DNA of 64,000 nucleotides from Neolewinella lacunae (GTDB taxonomy: Bacteria; Bacteroidota; Bacteroidia; Chitinophagales; Saprospiraceae): contig NZ_JACSIT010000100.1 of the NCBI RefSeq assembly GCF_014349155.1, positions 62,001 through 126,000 of the forward strand, written 5' to 3'. Within the stretch, counting starts at the first letter, position 1. Each line of letters opens with the position of its first letter. Below are positions 52,792 to 61,339 of this stretch, one piece after another. A program made the position numbers and the translations under genes. Below the pieces are notes generated by a model, which saw only the letters and a program-made list of their open reading frames with translations, did no database searches and had not been told where the DNA came from.

Positions 52792-53991
52792 CTATTTCCC
52801 AAAAATGAGCATAAACCGAAACTCCGTATCCCATTGCGCCAACATCTTTTCCTGTTCTTCTTCCCCCAGTTGGAGCGCTGGCTGCTGCACAATATTGCGA
52901 ACTTGTTCCTCTTCAACGATGGGCGTAAGGATTCTCCAGTAAAAGAAACCGTCTTCGGTGACACCAAGTGGTCCGGCTTCAAAGTGATCCGTGATTTCAG
53001 TGCCGCCCAGCATTTTATTATAATGCAGGCGTTTTACCAGTTGCTTGCTAGCGTACTCGTCGCGTTTGTCTACTATTGCCAATACTTTCTCTGATCCTTG
53101 GAGATACACAAAGATGATTCTATCCGGAGACTCCATAAAGTTGCCGGCACCGTGCGAATAATCCGATTGGAGAATTGGCATTATGAATTCTCTCACGTCT
53201 TGATGGGGACGATCAAAGTACTCGCCGGGAATTTCCTTGCTGCCAAAATCTAAGACATAAGGAATAGAAAGTGCATCACCGTCAATTTCGTAGATATTGG
53301 GGTAGTATTTCTGTTGAAACCTGATTTTTCCCGTACTGGTACGGTAGAGGTGATTTTTAGTGAGGAAATTCAAATATAGACGGTTGTCCTCAATAGGCAA
53401 ATATTCACTAATCAATTCACCATCTATATTGACACGGCATAGTCTCCCAATGTTGGGGTTTTTTTGTGTGCCGGTGTAAACCAAAAAATGGTCTCCATCC
53501 TTAATGAAATCAATGCCAAATAGTCCGGTATTGATTTTTCTTTTTACTTTGAAATCAGCCCCGATCTGTACGATGCTCAAGCCGTCCCGGTCCAAGACAT
53601 CAAGGCTCCCGTCCTGGTTGACGCTGAGGGCCCGAATCTTTTGGATTACGCCTTCCGGCCCTTGGGAATCACTCACGTAGGACTTCACATAGCGACCATT
53701 TTCATAGATGTGAACGGAGGGCTGCGGTGAATTTACTGCCACGTAGGTTTTTCCCTCTGTAATAACTACGTCAACGGCCCTGCCAAGGTCATAGTACGGT
53801 CCGCCCAGGAAAGGTTGCGCGTAGGTGTTGAGAAATACCTCTTCAAAATCTTTCCTACTTTCTAGCGGACCGGATATGGCCAAAATATCGCTCTGTTTAC
53901 TGCCCGCTTCCTTCAGGTTTTCATTTGAACATCCTGAAGTAAACATGCAAGCTAATAATACCGCTGTAATAGAATGGAGTTTAGGTAGCAT
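52792..53991 (-). CDS. Beta-propeller lipoprotein of the six-bladed Bacteroidota type
   Basis: This 399-residue lipoprotein (CMFTSGC lipobox, Cys21) consists of repeated beta blades (VDVVITEGKTYVAVNSPQPSVHIYENGRYVKSYVS, in which ENGRY...KSYVSDSQGPEG is the recurring blade type, and SVNQDGSLDVLDRDGLSIVQI). This fits the six-bladed propeller lipoproteins frequent in Bacteroidota, for which no enzymatic role is established. It is less GC-rich than the genes around it and stands alone, so recent acquisition is possible. Confidence 0.72.
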   Translation of the reverse strand: MLPKLHSITAVLLACMFTSGCSNENLKEAGSKQSDILAISGPLESRKDFEEVFLNTYAQPFLGGPYYDLGRAVDVVITEGKTYVAVNSPQPSVHIYENGRYVKSYVSDSQGPEGVIQKIRALSVNQDGSLDVLDRDGLSIVQIGADFKVKRKINTGLFGIDFIKDGDHFLVYTGTQKNPNIGRLCRVNIDGELISEYLPIEDNRLYLNFLTKNHLYRTSTGKIRFQQKYYPNIYEIDGDALSIPYVLDFGSKEIPGEYFDRPHQDVREFIMPILQSDYSHGAGNFMESPDRIIFVYLQGSEKVLAIVDKRDEYASKQLVKRLHYNKMLGGTEITDHFEAGPLGVTEDGFFYWRILTPIVEEEQVRNIVQQPALQLGEEEQEKMLAQWDTEFRFMLIFGK

Positions 53992-54367
53992 GTTTTACTT
54001 CTTTGAATGACAACAAATGCTCTTTAGGTATTGAGCAGGACCACAGGCGAAGGATAGGTTGGTATTGGTGCTGAAAGTACTTCGAAGAGCCGTCGTGCTG
54101 AGAAAGCAGGATAGCTGGCTTAACAAATATACGCCCTGTTTTTAATTCCTCAAGCGGAGCAACGTAAAAAATGATAAGGATTTTACTTTTGAATGAAATC
54201 AAAACATAAACAGATCGGAAATGGTTATAAGTAATTGACTGTCAATAACTTGTGATTATGGGTAGGCCGTGCCTCCGCTTTCAATTTTTCCCCTCCGGCA
54301 GCCCGACCCTGGAGGGGTCAAGCGTAGCGTCTGGTACAACCCGACGTTTTCGATAAATGAAGTTTTA

Positions 54368-54416
54368 GCCCATGGAGTTGCCTGGAGTGTAGCATGGAGT
54401 TGCTTGGAGTTTTTTC
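54368..54416 (+). repeat. CATGGAG repeat copy B
   Basis: Same two-half structure as copy A, preceded by GTTTTA and followed by TTTTTT. Its trailing T-run stands 17 bp before the -7-like box of the kinase gene and may serve as its -33 region. Confidence 0.8.
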
Positions 54417-54432
54417 CTGAATCCCTACGCCC

Positions 54433-54439
54433 TATCTTG
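54433..54439 (+). promoter_or_regulatory. -7-like box of the kinase gene
   Basis: TATCTTG resembles TAnnTTTG with one T missing, and the ATG follows after 5 bp. Confidence 0.4.
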
Positions 54440-54444
54440 CCACC

Positions 54445-55485
54445 ATGCAAACCGACTACGACAGCATCCGCCCCGGTGAAAACCTCGACTGGGGTAAGCT
54501 GGAAAACTACCTGCGCCAGCACCTCCCCGGCGCCGAAGGGCCCTTTTCCGTCGGCCAGTTCCGGGGTGGGCACGCCAACCTCACCTATCTGCTGCGCTTC
54601 GGGGAGCGGGAGTTTGTCCTGCGCCGCCCGCCGTTCGGGACCATCCCCCCGGGAGCCCACGATATGCAGCGGGAATACCGCGTCTTGCGGGGGTTGCACC
54701 CTTTTTTCCCGCCCGCGCCCCAGGCGTACCTGCTGGGCACGGACCATGCGGTGATCGGCGCCGACTTCGTCGTCGTTGAACGCCGCAGCGGGGTCGTCAT
54801 TCGGCAAGGACTGCCGGAGTGCTTCGTGGGCGTAGACCGGGCACCCGAGCGACTCACCGATGCCCTCATGCGCGTCTGTGCCGACCTGCACGCGGTAGAT
54901 CCCTACGCCGCCGGACTGGAAACGCTGGGCAAACCCGAAGGCTTCGTCGCCCGCCAACTCAGTGGCTGGCTGAAACGCTGGGACCTCGCCAAGCTGGAAG
55001 AAAACGACGACATCGAATGGCTCCGCGCCGAACTACCCAAAGACATTCCCGATCCGCAGCGGGTCAGTGTGGTCCACGGCGACCTAAAATTCGACAACTG
55101 CCAGTTTCAACCCAATGACCCGGACCGCGTCACTGCGGTTTTCGACTGGGACATGGCCACGCTCGGCGACCCACTTGTAGACCTGGCGGGCCTACTCAGC
55201 TTCTGGCCCGATCCCGCCCTCGACGGTGCCGACCTGCCCGTCGCCCACCAGCAGGGCGACTGGCCCAACAAAGAATACCTGCGCAGCCGCTACGCCGCCT
55301 ACTCCGGCCTCGACCTGCGCCGCATGCCCTGGTACGAAGCCTTCGCCTTCCTGAAAACGGCCGTCATCGCCCAACAACTCTACGCCCGCTACGTCGCCGG
55401 AGCTACCAAAGACGAACGGATGGAAAAATTCGGCCCCGCCGCCCGCACCTTCGCCAAACTGGGCCGCATGCGCCTCTCCGCCTAA
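54445..55485 (+). CDS. Aminoglycoside-phosphotransferase-fold kinase, ACAD10/11-type
   Basis: This 346-residue kinase has a glycine-rich start (FRGGHANLTYLLRFGEREFVLRRPP), the catalytic loop VVHGDLKFDNCQF and the metal-binding segment VFDWDMATLGDPLVDLAGLL. This is the branch linked to acyl-CoA dehydrogenases in ACAD10/ACAD11 and in levulinate catabolism, where a 4-hydroxyacyl-CoA is phosphorylated. An acyl-CoA dehydrogenase gene starts 33 bp downstream, which supports that role. Antibiotic resistance is unlikely. The ATG at 54445 directly follows a -7-like box. Confidence 0.85.
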   Translation: MQTDYDSIRPGENLDWGKLENYLRQHLPGAEGPFSVGQFRGGHANLTYLLRFGEREFVLRRPPFGTIPPGAHDMQREYRVLRGLHPFFPPAPQAYLLGTDHAVIGADFVVVERRSGVVIRQGLPECFVGVDRAPERLTDALMRVCADLHAVDPYAAGLETLGKPEGFVARQLSGWLKRWDLAKLEENDDIEWLRAELPKDIPDPQRVSVVHGDLKFDNCQFQPNDPDRVTAVFDWDMATLGDPLVDLAGLLSFWPDPALDGADLPVAHQQGDWPNKEYLRSRYAAYSGLDLRRMPWYEAFAFLKTAVIAQQLYARYVAGATKDERMEKFGPAARTFAKLGRMRLSA

Positions 55486-55518
55486 AACCTCCATCCCTCC
55501 CGACGCAAAATTTCGATC

Positions 55519-56739
55519 ATGTTTACGGATTACAACGACAAAACCAAGGACTTACTCGCCCGCCTCGACGCTTTCCTGGAAACCCACATTTACCCCCTGG
55601 AGCAGGAGATGCTGACCTGGACGGCGGCGCACCCCTGGCAAGTCCACCCCGCCATCGAAGGCCTCAAAGCCAAAGCCCGCGCCGCCGGTCTCTGGAACCT
55701 CTTTTTACCCGAGGATTACGGCCACTTCAGTCCCGGCCTCACCAACCTGGAGTACGCCCCGCTGGCCGAGCGCATGGGGCGGGTGCTCTGGGCGTCAGAA
55801 ATCTTCAACTGCAGTGCGCCGGATACCGGCAATATGGAGGTGTTGGCCCGCTACGGCACCGCCCGGCAGCAGAGCGAATGGCTGATGCCCCTGCTGGCCG
55901 GAGAAATCCGCAGCGCCTTTTTGATGACCGAGCCCGGCGTAGCCAGTTCGGATGCCACGAACATCGAAACGAGCATCGTCCGGGACGGCGACGACTACCT
56001 GATCAACGGCCGGAAGTGGTGGAGCACCGGCGCGATGCACCCCGACTGCCGGATCTTCGTCGTGATGGGCAAAACCGATCCCGCCGCCCCCCGCCACCAG
56101 CAGCAAAGCATGATTCTGGTGCCGCGCGATACGCCGGGGGTGGAGATCGTCCGGCCGCTCGAAGCTTTTGGCTCTTACGATAGTCCGGCGGGCCACGCGG
56201 AGATCCAACTGACCAACGTGCGGGTGCCGGCCGATCACCTCCTGCTGGGGGAGGGTAGGGGCTTCGAAATTGCCCAGGGGCGCTTAGGACCGGGCCGCAT
56301 CCACCACTGCATGCGCCTCATCGGGGCCGCCCAGCGGAGCCTGGAGCTGATGTGCCAACGGGTCGATGCCCGCGTAGCCTTCGGGCAAAGCCTAGGGAAA
56401 TTTTCCAGCATCCGCCAGGACGTGGCCCGCTCGCGCTGCGACATCGAACAGGCGCGGCTGCTTACCCTTTCCGCGGCCGACTGCATCGACCGCCACGGCA
56501 TCAAGGCGGCCCAAGACCTGGTGGGCATGATCAAGATCGTCGCCCCCAGCATGGCCACGGCCGTCATCGACCGCGCCATCCAGGCGCACGGGGGGCTGGG
56601 CGCATCCTCCGATTTGCCGCTCTACGCCTTTTGGGCATACGCGCGCTCCATCCGCCTGGCCGATGGGCCCGATGAAGTCCACATGTACCAACTCGGCCGC
56701 AATACCATTGCGCGCTACGCGGCTACTGCCGGGGTGTAG
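55519..56739 (+). CDS. Acyl-CoA dehydrogenase
   Basis: This 406-residue flavoenzyme has [21 protein letters not shown] near residues 134-153 and [27 protein letters not shown]. The FAD-domain segment [25 protein letters not shown] and the late [15 protein letters not shown] follow. The WWSTGA and GRIHHCMR patterns are those of the ACAD10/11 branch rather than short-chain fatty-acid enzymes. Together with the kinase it would convert 4-hydroxyacyl-CoA to enoyl-CoA by way of a 4-phosphoryl intermediate. That route is inferred from the pair. No thiolase or hydratase is nearby. Confidence 0.92.
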   Translation: MFTDYNDKTKDLLARLDAFLETHIYPLEQEMLTWTAAHPWQVHPAIEGLKAKARAAGLWNLFLPEDYGHFSPGLTNLEYAPLAERMGRVLWASEIFNCSAPDTGNMEVLARYGTARQQSEWLMPLLAGEIRSAFLMTEPGVASSDATNIETSIVRDGDDYLINGRKWWSTGAMHPDCRIFVVMGKTDPAAPRHQQQSMILVPRDTPGVEIVRPLEAFGSYDSPAGHAEIQLTNVRVPADHLLLGEGRGFEIAQGRLGPGRIHHCMRLIGAAQRSLELMCQRVDARVAFGQSLGKFSSIRQDVARSRCDIEQARLLTLSAADCIDRHGIKAAQDLVGMIKIVAPSMATAVIDRAIQAHGGLGASSDLPLYAFWAYARSIRLADGPDEVHMYQLGRNTIARYAATAGV

Positions 56740-56874
56740 TTAAGTAGTTCATAGTTCATAGTTCAGTAAGGCAAACCAGGCGCTTTAGGTCACCATCCAT
56801 CCTATCTCTTGGGCCGCCCCCCGCCTGACCCCGGTAGAGGTCCAACCTTAATAACCACGGATGGAGGATGCAGC

Positions 56875-56976
56875 GCATCCGGAATCCGGGGTACTCCCGC
56901 AGCCTAGTCCAACGCATCAGGAATCCGGGGTATTCCCGCAGCCTAGTCCAGCGCATCCGGAATCCGGGGTATTCCC
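56875..56976. repeat. 39-bp tandem repeat, about 2.6 units
   Basis: Units begin at 56875, 56914 and 56953 with GCATCCGGAATCCGGGGTAT-type sequence and differ at few positions. Because 39 is 13 codons, the minus strand reads as repeats of REYPGFRMRWTRL in one frame, but no start, family or promoter supports a gene. Confidence 0.88.
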
Positions 56977-57010
56977 ACCGCCCCAACATCGCATTTTAAT
57001 CCTCAACCCC

Positions 57011-57028
57011 GCACCTGCGGCCGCGCCC
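57011..57028 (+). repeat. Dispersed motif copy 14 (spacer GCC)
   Basis: Consensus copy between two convergent genes, pointing into the oligopeptidase gene. It is one arm of a perfect inverted pair with copy 15. Confidence 0.9.
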
Positions 57029-57044
57029 AAAATCCCATAATTCT

Positions 57045-57061
57045 GGCGCGGCCGCAGGTGC
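57045..57061 (-). repeat. Dispersed motif copy 15 (spacer GCC)
   Basis: Reverse-orientation copy 16 bp after copy 14. The two can form a 17-bp stem with a 16-base loop, placed where a two-way terminator would be expected. Confidence 0.9.
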
Positions 57062-57098
57062 ACGGGCGAGTAGGCAAAGCGCAAAGGACGCCTACGCC

Positions 57099-59270
57099 CT
57101 AGCCCTCCACGCCATATTTCACCGGCGAATTGGTGTTGTAAAAGAAGAAACTCCAGATGTCGGCCTGCTCCTCGATGGTCTTCGAGATGGGCTTGCCCGC
57201 GCCGTGGCCCGCGTCAACGGCGACGCGGATCAAGACGGGCTTTTCGCCCGCGTGCGCCTCCTGCAGCCGCGCCGCAAACTTGAAGGAGTGGGCCGGCACC
57301 ACCCGGTCGTCGTGGTCGGCCGTAGTCACCATCGTGGCGGGGTAGGCGGTGCCGTCTTTGAGGTTGTGCAGCGGCGAATAGGCCCGCAGGATGGGGAACA
57401 TCTCGGGGTCAGCACTGCTGCCATACTCGGGGATCCAGCCCTTGCCAACGGTAAATTCGTGGTAGCGCAGCATATCCATTACGCCCACGGCGGGAAAGGC
57501 GACGGCGAACAAGTCCGGGCGCTGCGTCATGGCCGCACCCACCAGCAAGCCCCCGTTGGAGCCCCCGGCAATGGCCAGTTTTTCCTTGCTCGTGTAGCCT
57601 TTTTCAATGAGCCACTCGCCAGCCGCAATGAAGTCGTCGAACACGTTTTGCTTGTTTTTCAGCATGCCCGCCTGGTGCCATTCCTCGCCGTATTCGCCGC
57701 CACCCCGGAGGTTGGCCATGGCAAACACCGCACCATTTTCCAGCATGGGGATGCGGAAAGCCGAAAAGCCCGGGCTCATATTGATGTTGAATCCGCCGTA
57801 CCCGTAGAGGTAAGTCGGGTTGGTGCCGTCCAGCTTGAGGCCTTTTTTGTGGACCAAAAACATCGTCACCGGCGTCCCGTCTTTGCTGGTGTAGGTGATC
57901 TGGCTTTCTTCGAAGTCGGCGGGCGTAAATTTCAGGTCGGGGGCAAAGAAGGGGCGGCTTTCGCCCGTTTCCACGTCGTATTCAAAGATGGTGGCCGGGT
58001 AAGTGAAGCTGGTGAAGGTGTAGTAGAGTTTTTTCTCTTCCTCCCGGCCGCTGAAGCCCCCGGCGCTGCCCAATCCCGGCAGTTCGATGGCTTTGCGGTT
58101 GCTGCCGTCGTAGTTCATCTGGTAGTAGCGGTCGGTGGCTTTTTCCAGGTAATTGGCGAAGAAATAGCCGCCGCCGGTATTGACACCCTGCAGGAGGTTG
58201 TCCCCCTCGGGCAAAATTTCCGTCCAGTTTTCTTCCGCCGGCTGGTCAATGTTGATCTTCACCAGGCGGTACCTGGGCGCGCCTACGTCGGTGTGGACGT
58301 AGAAGTCTTTGCCGATGGTGTGGACGAGGCTGCTCTTCTGGGTCGTTTCGGGGAAGAGGGCGATGGGCTTTTTCCCGACCGGAATGGTCTTGCCATCGAG
58401 GGGCAGGTAGTACATGGCAAAGCCATCGGTGCCGGGGGCGGCGTAGAGCACGAAGTAGTCTTCCTCCTCCGTGGTGCCTCCGTAGTGGTAGTAGCTGGGG
58501 TTGCCTTTGTCTTCGTAGATCAGTACGTCCTTGCTCTGCGGGTCGCCGAGTTTATGGTAGTAGACGCTGTGCATGGTGTTATTGCCCTTCAGGGCTTCGC
58601 CGGGAGCCGGGGCGGGGTAGCGGCTGTAGAAAAAGCCGTCTTTGTACCAGCCGGCACCGCCAAATTTGATCCACTCCAGTTCGTCGGGCAGGTCGGTATT
58701 GGTCTGCAGGTCGCGCACGTAGATCTTGTTCCAGTCAGAGCCCGCTTCGCTGCGGCTGTAGGCCATGTAGCGCTTGCTCTTATCCGCGCCCAGCAGGCCG
58801 ATGCTGGTAGTGCCTTCAGCGTTGAGGGTGTTGGGGTCAATCAAGACTTTCTCTTCGCCGTTTTCGCCTTCTTTGTAGTAGTAGACGGACTGGTTCTGGA
58901 GGCCATCGTTTTTGCTCCAGATGTAGTAGTTGCCAACTTTGCTGGGCGCGCCCACGCGGGGGTAGTTGACCAGTTCGGTGAGGCGGTCGGCGATGGCTTT
59001 GCGGAAAGGGATCTGGTCCAGGTAGCCGAAAGTAGTTTTGTTTTGCTCCGTCACCCAGGCTTTGGTGGCCTCGGCGTTGTCGTCTTCCAGCCAGCGGAAG
59101 GCATCGGGTACTTCCGTGCCGTGGTAGGTGTCTACGTGGTCTACCTTTTCAGTGCTGGGGTAGGTAACGGGAATCGGGGGGTAGGCAGTAGCTTTGGTCA
59201 TTTCTTCTTTTGGTGTGTCGGCGCAAGCAGCGAGCAGCAAAAGTAGGGCCAGGGGGAAAAAGTTTTTCAT
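57099..59270 (-). CDS. Prolyl oligopeptidase family serine peptidase (S9A)
   Basis: This 723-residue lipoprotein (LLLLAAC, Cys16) has the N-terminal propeller segment VDTYHGTEVPDAFRWLED and LVNYPRVGAP. The alpha/beta-hydrolase domain begins near 480 with YLYGYGGFNINMSPGFS. Nucleophile Ser571 lies in AGGSNGGLLVGA, the Asp in TADHDDRVVP (near 653) and the His in DAGHGAGK (near 690). It would cut proline-containing peptides in the periplasm. The ATG at 59270 opens the signal peptide; the open frame upstream is a motif copy and is not coding. A -7-like TAAATTCG lies at 59297-59304. Confidence 0.93.
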   Translation of the reverse strand: MKNFFPLALLLLLAACADTPKEEMTKATAYPPIPVTYPSTEKVDHVDTYHGTEVPDAFRWLEDDNAEATKAWVTEQNKTTFGYLDQIPFRKAIADRLTELVNYPRVGAPSKVGNYYIWSKNDGLQNQSVYYYKEGENGEEKVLIDPNTLNAEGTTSIGLLGADKSKRYMAYSRSEAGSDWNKIYVRDLQTNTDLPDELEWIKFGGAGWYKDGFFYSRYPAPAPGEALKGNNTMHSVYYHKLGDPQSKDVLIYEDKGNPSYYHYGGTTEEEDYFVLYAAPGTDGFAMYYLPLDGKTIPVGKKPIALFPETTQKSSLVHTIGKDFYVHTDVGAPRYRLVKINIDQPAEENWTEILPEGDNLLQGVNTGGGYFFANYLEKATDRYYQMNYDGSNRKAIELPGLGSAGGFSGREEEKKLYYTFTSFTYPATIFEYDVETGESRPFFAPDLKFTPADFEESQITYTSKDGTPVTMFLVHKKGLKLDGTNPTYLYGYGGFNINMSPGFSAFRIPMLENGAVFAMANLRGGGEYGEEWHQAGMLKNKQNVFDDFIAAGEWLIEKGYTSKEKLAIAGGSNGGLLVGAAMTQRPDLFAVAFPAVGVMDMLRYHEFTVGKGWIPEYGSSADPEMFPILRAYSPLHNLKDGTAYPATMVTTADHDDRVVPAHSFKFAARLQEAHAGEKPVLIRVAVDAGHGAGKPISKTIEEQADIWSFFFYNTNSPVKYGVEG

Positions 59271-59340
59271 GCGGGGAGTGCAGGTTTTGATCCAGGCGAA
59301 TTTAGGGCCAGCCGGGCACATGCGGAGCCTGTTTATCTGC

Positions 59341-59359
59341 GGGGCGCGGCCGCAGGTGC
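59341..59359 (-). repeat. Dispersed motif copy 16 (spacer GCC)
   Basis: Exact consensus preceded by CCTT, 71 bp before the oligopeptidase ATG and in its direction. With copy 14 it brackets that gene. Confidence 0.9.
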
Positions 59360-59463
59360 AAGGGAACCGACAAAAGAGCAGGCTTTTTAGACCAACGCCC
59401 ATGGCCGGGGGGGCGATGGCCTAAAATAAACGGGCCCTTCCTCCCTCCCGCGCCCGCTTCCCG

Positions 59464-59471
59464 TATCTTTG
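59464..59471 (+). promoter_or_regulatory. -7 box of the ankyrin lipoprotein gene
   Basis: TATCTTTG is an exact TAnnTTTG, and the ATG follows after only 7 bp. Confidence 0.65.
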
Positions 59472-59478
59472 CTTTACC

Positions 59479-60243
59479 ATGCGCCAAGGAATTGCCCTCA
59501 CCCTGTTTGTGTTCGTCCTCGCAGCCTGCGATGCTCCCGCCGGAGTGGACGAGATCGGCTTCAATGAAGAAGAATACTTCAGCCTGCCCATCATCGAAAA
59601 AATCGCGGGGTACGACGTTGCCGCACTGGAACTCCGGGACGCCGATCTTCCCCTGGCCCGCCAAAAAATGAGCAGCAGCCACGTCCTCTGGTACGCCGCC
59701 GCCTACTGCGATACGGCGCTGCTGCGGCAAACAATCCTGGGCGGCGGCAATCCCAACATCCATTTTCAGGAAAGCTTCCCGCTCTCGCTCTCCGCCTACT
59801 GCGATAGCCTGGCCCTGCCCACCATCGAAATGCTGGTGGCGGCGGGTGCCGTGGTGGATACCGTTCGCCCGCAGGGCTTCCCCGTTTTCAGCAGCGTCGT
59901 GGCCAGCGATAACCTGCCCGCCGTCCGCCTCCTCCTCGCAGTGGGCGCCGACCCCGAACGCCGGGATTTAGAGGAATACTCGGGCTGCCGGCCCATCCAC
60001 TGCGCTAAATCGCCCGAGATGCTTTTCCTGTTTCTCGACCAGGGAATCTCCCTCCAGCCAGTCTGCAGCAACGGGCAGACCCTGCTCCACCGCGCCGCCA
60101 TGGAAGACCTCCTCCCCCTCGCCGAGTACCTGCTGGAATACAACCTGGTCAACCCCGCTGCCCTGGACAACGACGGCTATTCCGCCTACGATTACGCGGA
60201 AATGTACGGGTTTGAGGAGATGATGGAGCGGCTCAAACAATGA
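59479..60243 (+). CDS. Ankyrin-repeat lipoprotein
   Basis: This 254-residue lipoprotein (FVLAAC, Cys17) has at least four ankyrin-type repeats after about residue 70: SHVLWYAAAYCDTALLRQTILGGG, LPTIEMLVAAGAVVD, LPAVRLLLAVGADPERRD and GQTLLHRAAMEDLLPLAEYLLE. Ankyrin repeats bind proteins and have no enzymatic role; the partner is unknown. It has its own promoter and ends LKQ with the stop provided at the border of composite repeat 3. Confidence 0.85.
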   Translation: MRQGIALTLFVFVLAACDAPAGVDEIGFNEEEYFSLPIIEKIAGYDVAALELRDADLPLARQKMSSSHVLWYAAAYCDTALLRQTILGGGNPNIHFQESFPLSLSAYCDSLALPTIEMLVAAGAVVDTVRPQGFPVFSSVVASDNLPAVRLLLAVGADPERRDLEEYSGCRPIHCAKSPEMLFLFLDQGISLQPVCSNGQTLLHRAAMEDLLPLAEYLLEYNLVNPAALDNDGYSAYDYAEMYGFEEMMERLKQ

Positions 60244-60534
60244 GTGAATGAGTGACCGCCGGAGGCAGCAGCGTAGCTAATGAGTGAATGCGTGAATGGG
60301 CTGCCGCGAGCGACACGCTACCGCACGGGATATGCTACCGCACGGGATATGCATGGCAGTTATTGTCAGCTCTACTACCTCTGAAATTCAATTATTCAAT
60401 AAGCTTCCGCACAGTATACGCTTTTCATTTATGGCCAGCGCTGTTTTCACGGCGGTTGATTATTTATTTAATCGATTATTCGATTATTCACTCATTCATT
60501 CACTCATTCATTCACTCATTCACGCATTCACCCC
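60244..60534. repeat. Composite repeat element 3 between the ankyrin gene and udk
   Basis: The left arm has 8-bp units, the sequence ACCGCCGGAGGCAGCAGCG shared in reverse with element 2, more 8-bp units, then three 17-bp units. The core is more diverged (TTATTGTCAGC, TTTTCATTTATGGCCAGCG). The right arm is ACTCATTC/ATTCACTC units reaching the udk stop. It fills the whole gap between convergent genes. Confidence 0.8.
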
Positions 60535-61149
60535 TCAGACCATCGTCTCCACAAAAGCCCGCACCACCTTCAGGCCCATATTAAAGTCCGTATTATTATT
60601 CACGATGATGTCGGCCTTTTCCCGGTAGGGCTCTACGTATTTTTCGTAGGAGGGTAAGACGTGGTGTTCGTAGCGGTAGAGTACGTCTTCGAGGGGGTAG
60701 TTGCGCTCCAGTTGGTCGCGCTTAATGCGGCGGACGACCTTGAGGTTGTCCTTGGCGTGCAGGAAGATGCGTAGGTCGAGCATCTTGCGGAGTTCCTTGT
60801 AGTGGAAGACGAAGAGGCCTTCGACGATGATGACCGGGGCAGGCTTGAAGGTGAGCGTCTGTGGGTCCGCCAGTTCGTTGTTGAAGACGTATTCCTTGCG
60901 ATGGACGGTCTTGCCCTGGCAGAGTAACTCAAGATCGCGGACAAACTCCCGGCGGTAAATCGAGCTGGGCCGATCAAAGTTGTGGATGCCCTGGGCGTCC
61001 TTTTTCTGCTTTTCGCGGGGGACGTAGTAGTCGTCCATGCTCAAGTAACAAACCTGGTCTTCCTGCAAGCCTTCGCGGAGACCGCGGATGAACGTTGTTT
61101 TACCGGATCCGGAGCCGCCGGTGATGCCAATGAGAAAAGGACGCTTCAT
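60535..61149 (-). CDS. udk: Uridine kinase
   Basis: This 204-residue P-loop kinase has GITGGSGSGKTTF (loop residues 11-18), LSMDDYYVPREKQ with the catalytic Asp region, NFDRPSSI for base recognition, and VIIVEGLFVFHYKEL. It phosphorylates uridine and cytidine for pyrimidine salvage. Size and motifs are standard. The ATG at 61149 is preceded by TATCTTCG, one base from the -7 consensus, after 5 bp. Its stop lies 3 bp from the composite repeat. Confidence 0.92.
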   Translation of the reverse strand: MKRPFLIGITGGSGSGKTTFIRGLREGLQEDQVCYLSMDDYYVPREKQKKDAQGIHNFDRPSSIYRREFVRDLELLCQGKTVHRKEYVFNNELADPQTLTFKPAPVIIVEGLFVFHYKELRKMLDLRIFLHAKDNLKVVRRIKRDQLERNYPLEDVLYRYEHHVLPSYEKYVEPYREKADIIVNNNTDFNMGLKVVRAFVETMV

Positions 61150-61339
61150 GGGGGCGAAGATAGGTTACGCCCGATCAAGGTGGCCCGCCCGCCGGTATTC
61201 TTCCCAAAAAGCATCGCTGGCCGGGGGGCGAAGCGTATCTTGGCAGCCTGAGGAAGGGACTTTCACCTGCCGGGCAGTTTGCCGCACTGCTTCGTTCTGA
61301 TCTTTCCCCCTTTTCCTTCCACCCCAACGCCGCTACGCC

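Larger units (their letters stand above)
53992..54444. other. Intergenic region before the kinase gene
   Basis: No gene is supported. It contains a hairpin CCCCTCC/GGAGGGG (54290-54317), CATGGAG repeat copy B (54368-54416) and a near -7 box just before the kinase ATG. The left half is AT-rich, like the adjoining lipoprotein gene. Confidence 0.55.

Noticed and set aside
54445-55485. Antibiotic resistance phosphotransferase
   Set aside because: The kinase fold is shared, but the acyl-CoA dehydrogenase partner and the ACAD11-type sequence point to acyl-CoA metabolism.
57204-59246. Plus-strand open frame of about 680 codons
   Set aside because: It is the shadow of the prolyl oligopeptidase gene, whose catalytic triad is on the minus strand.
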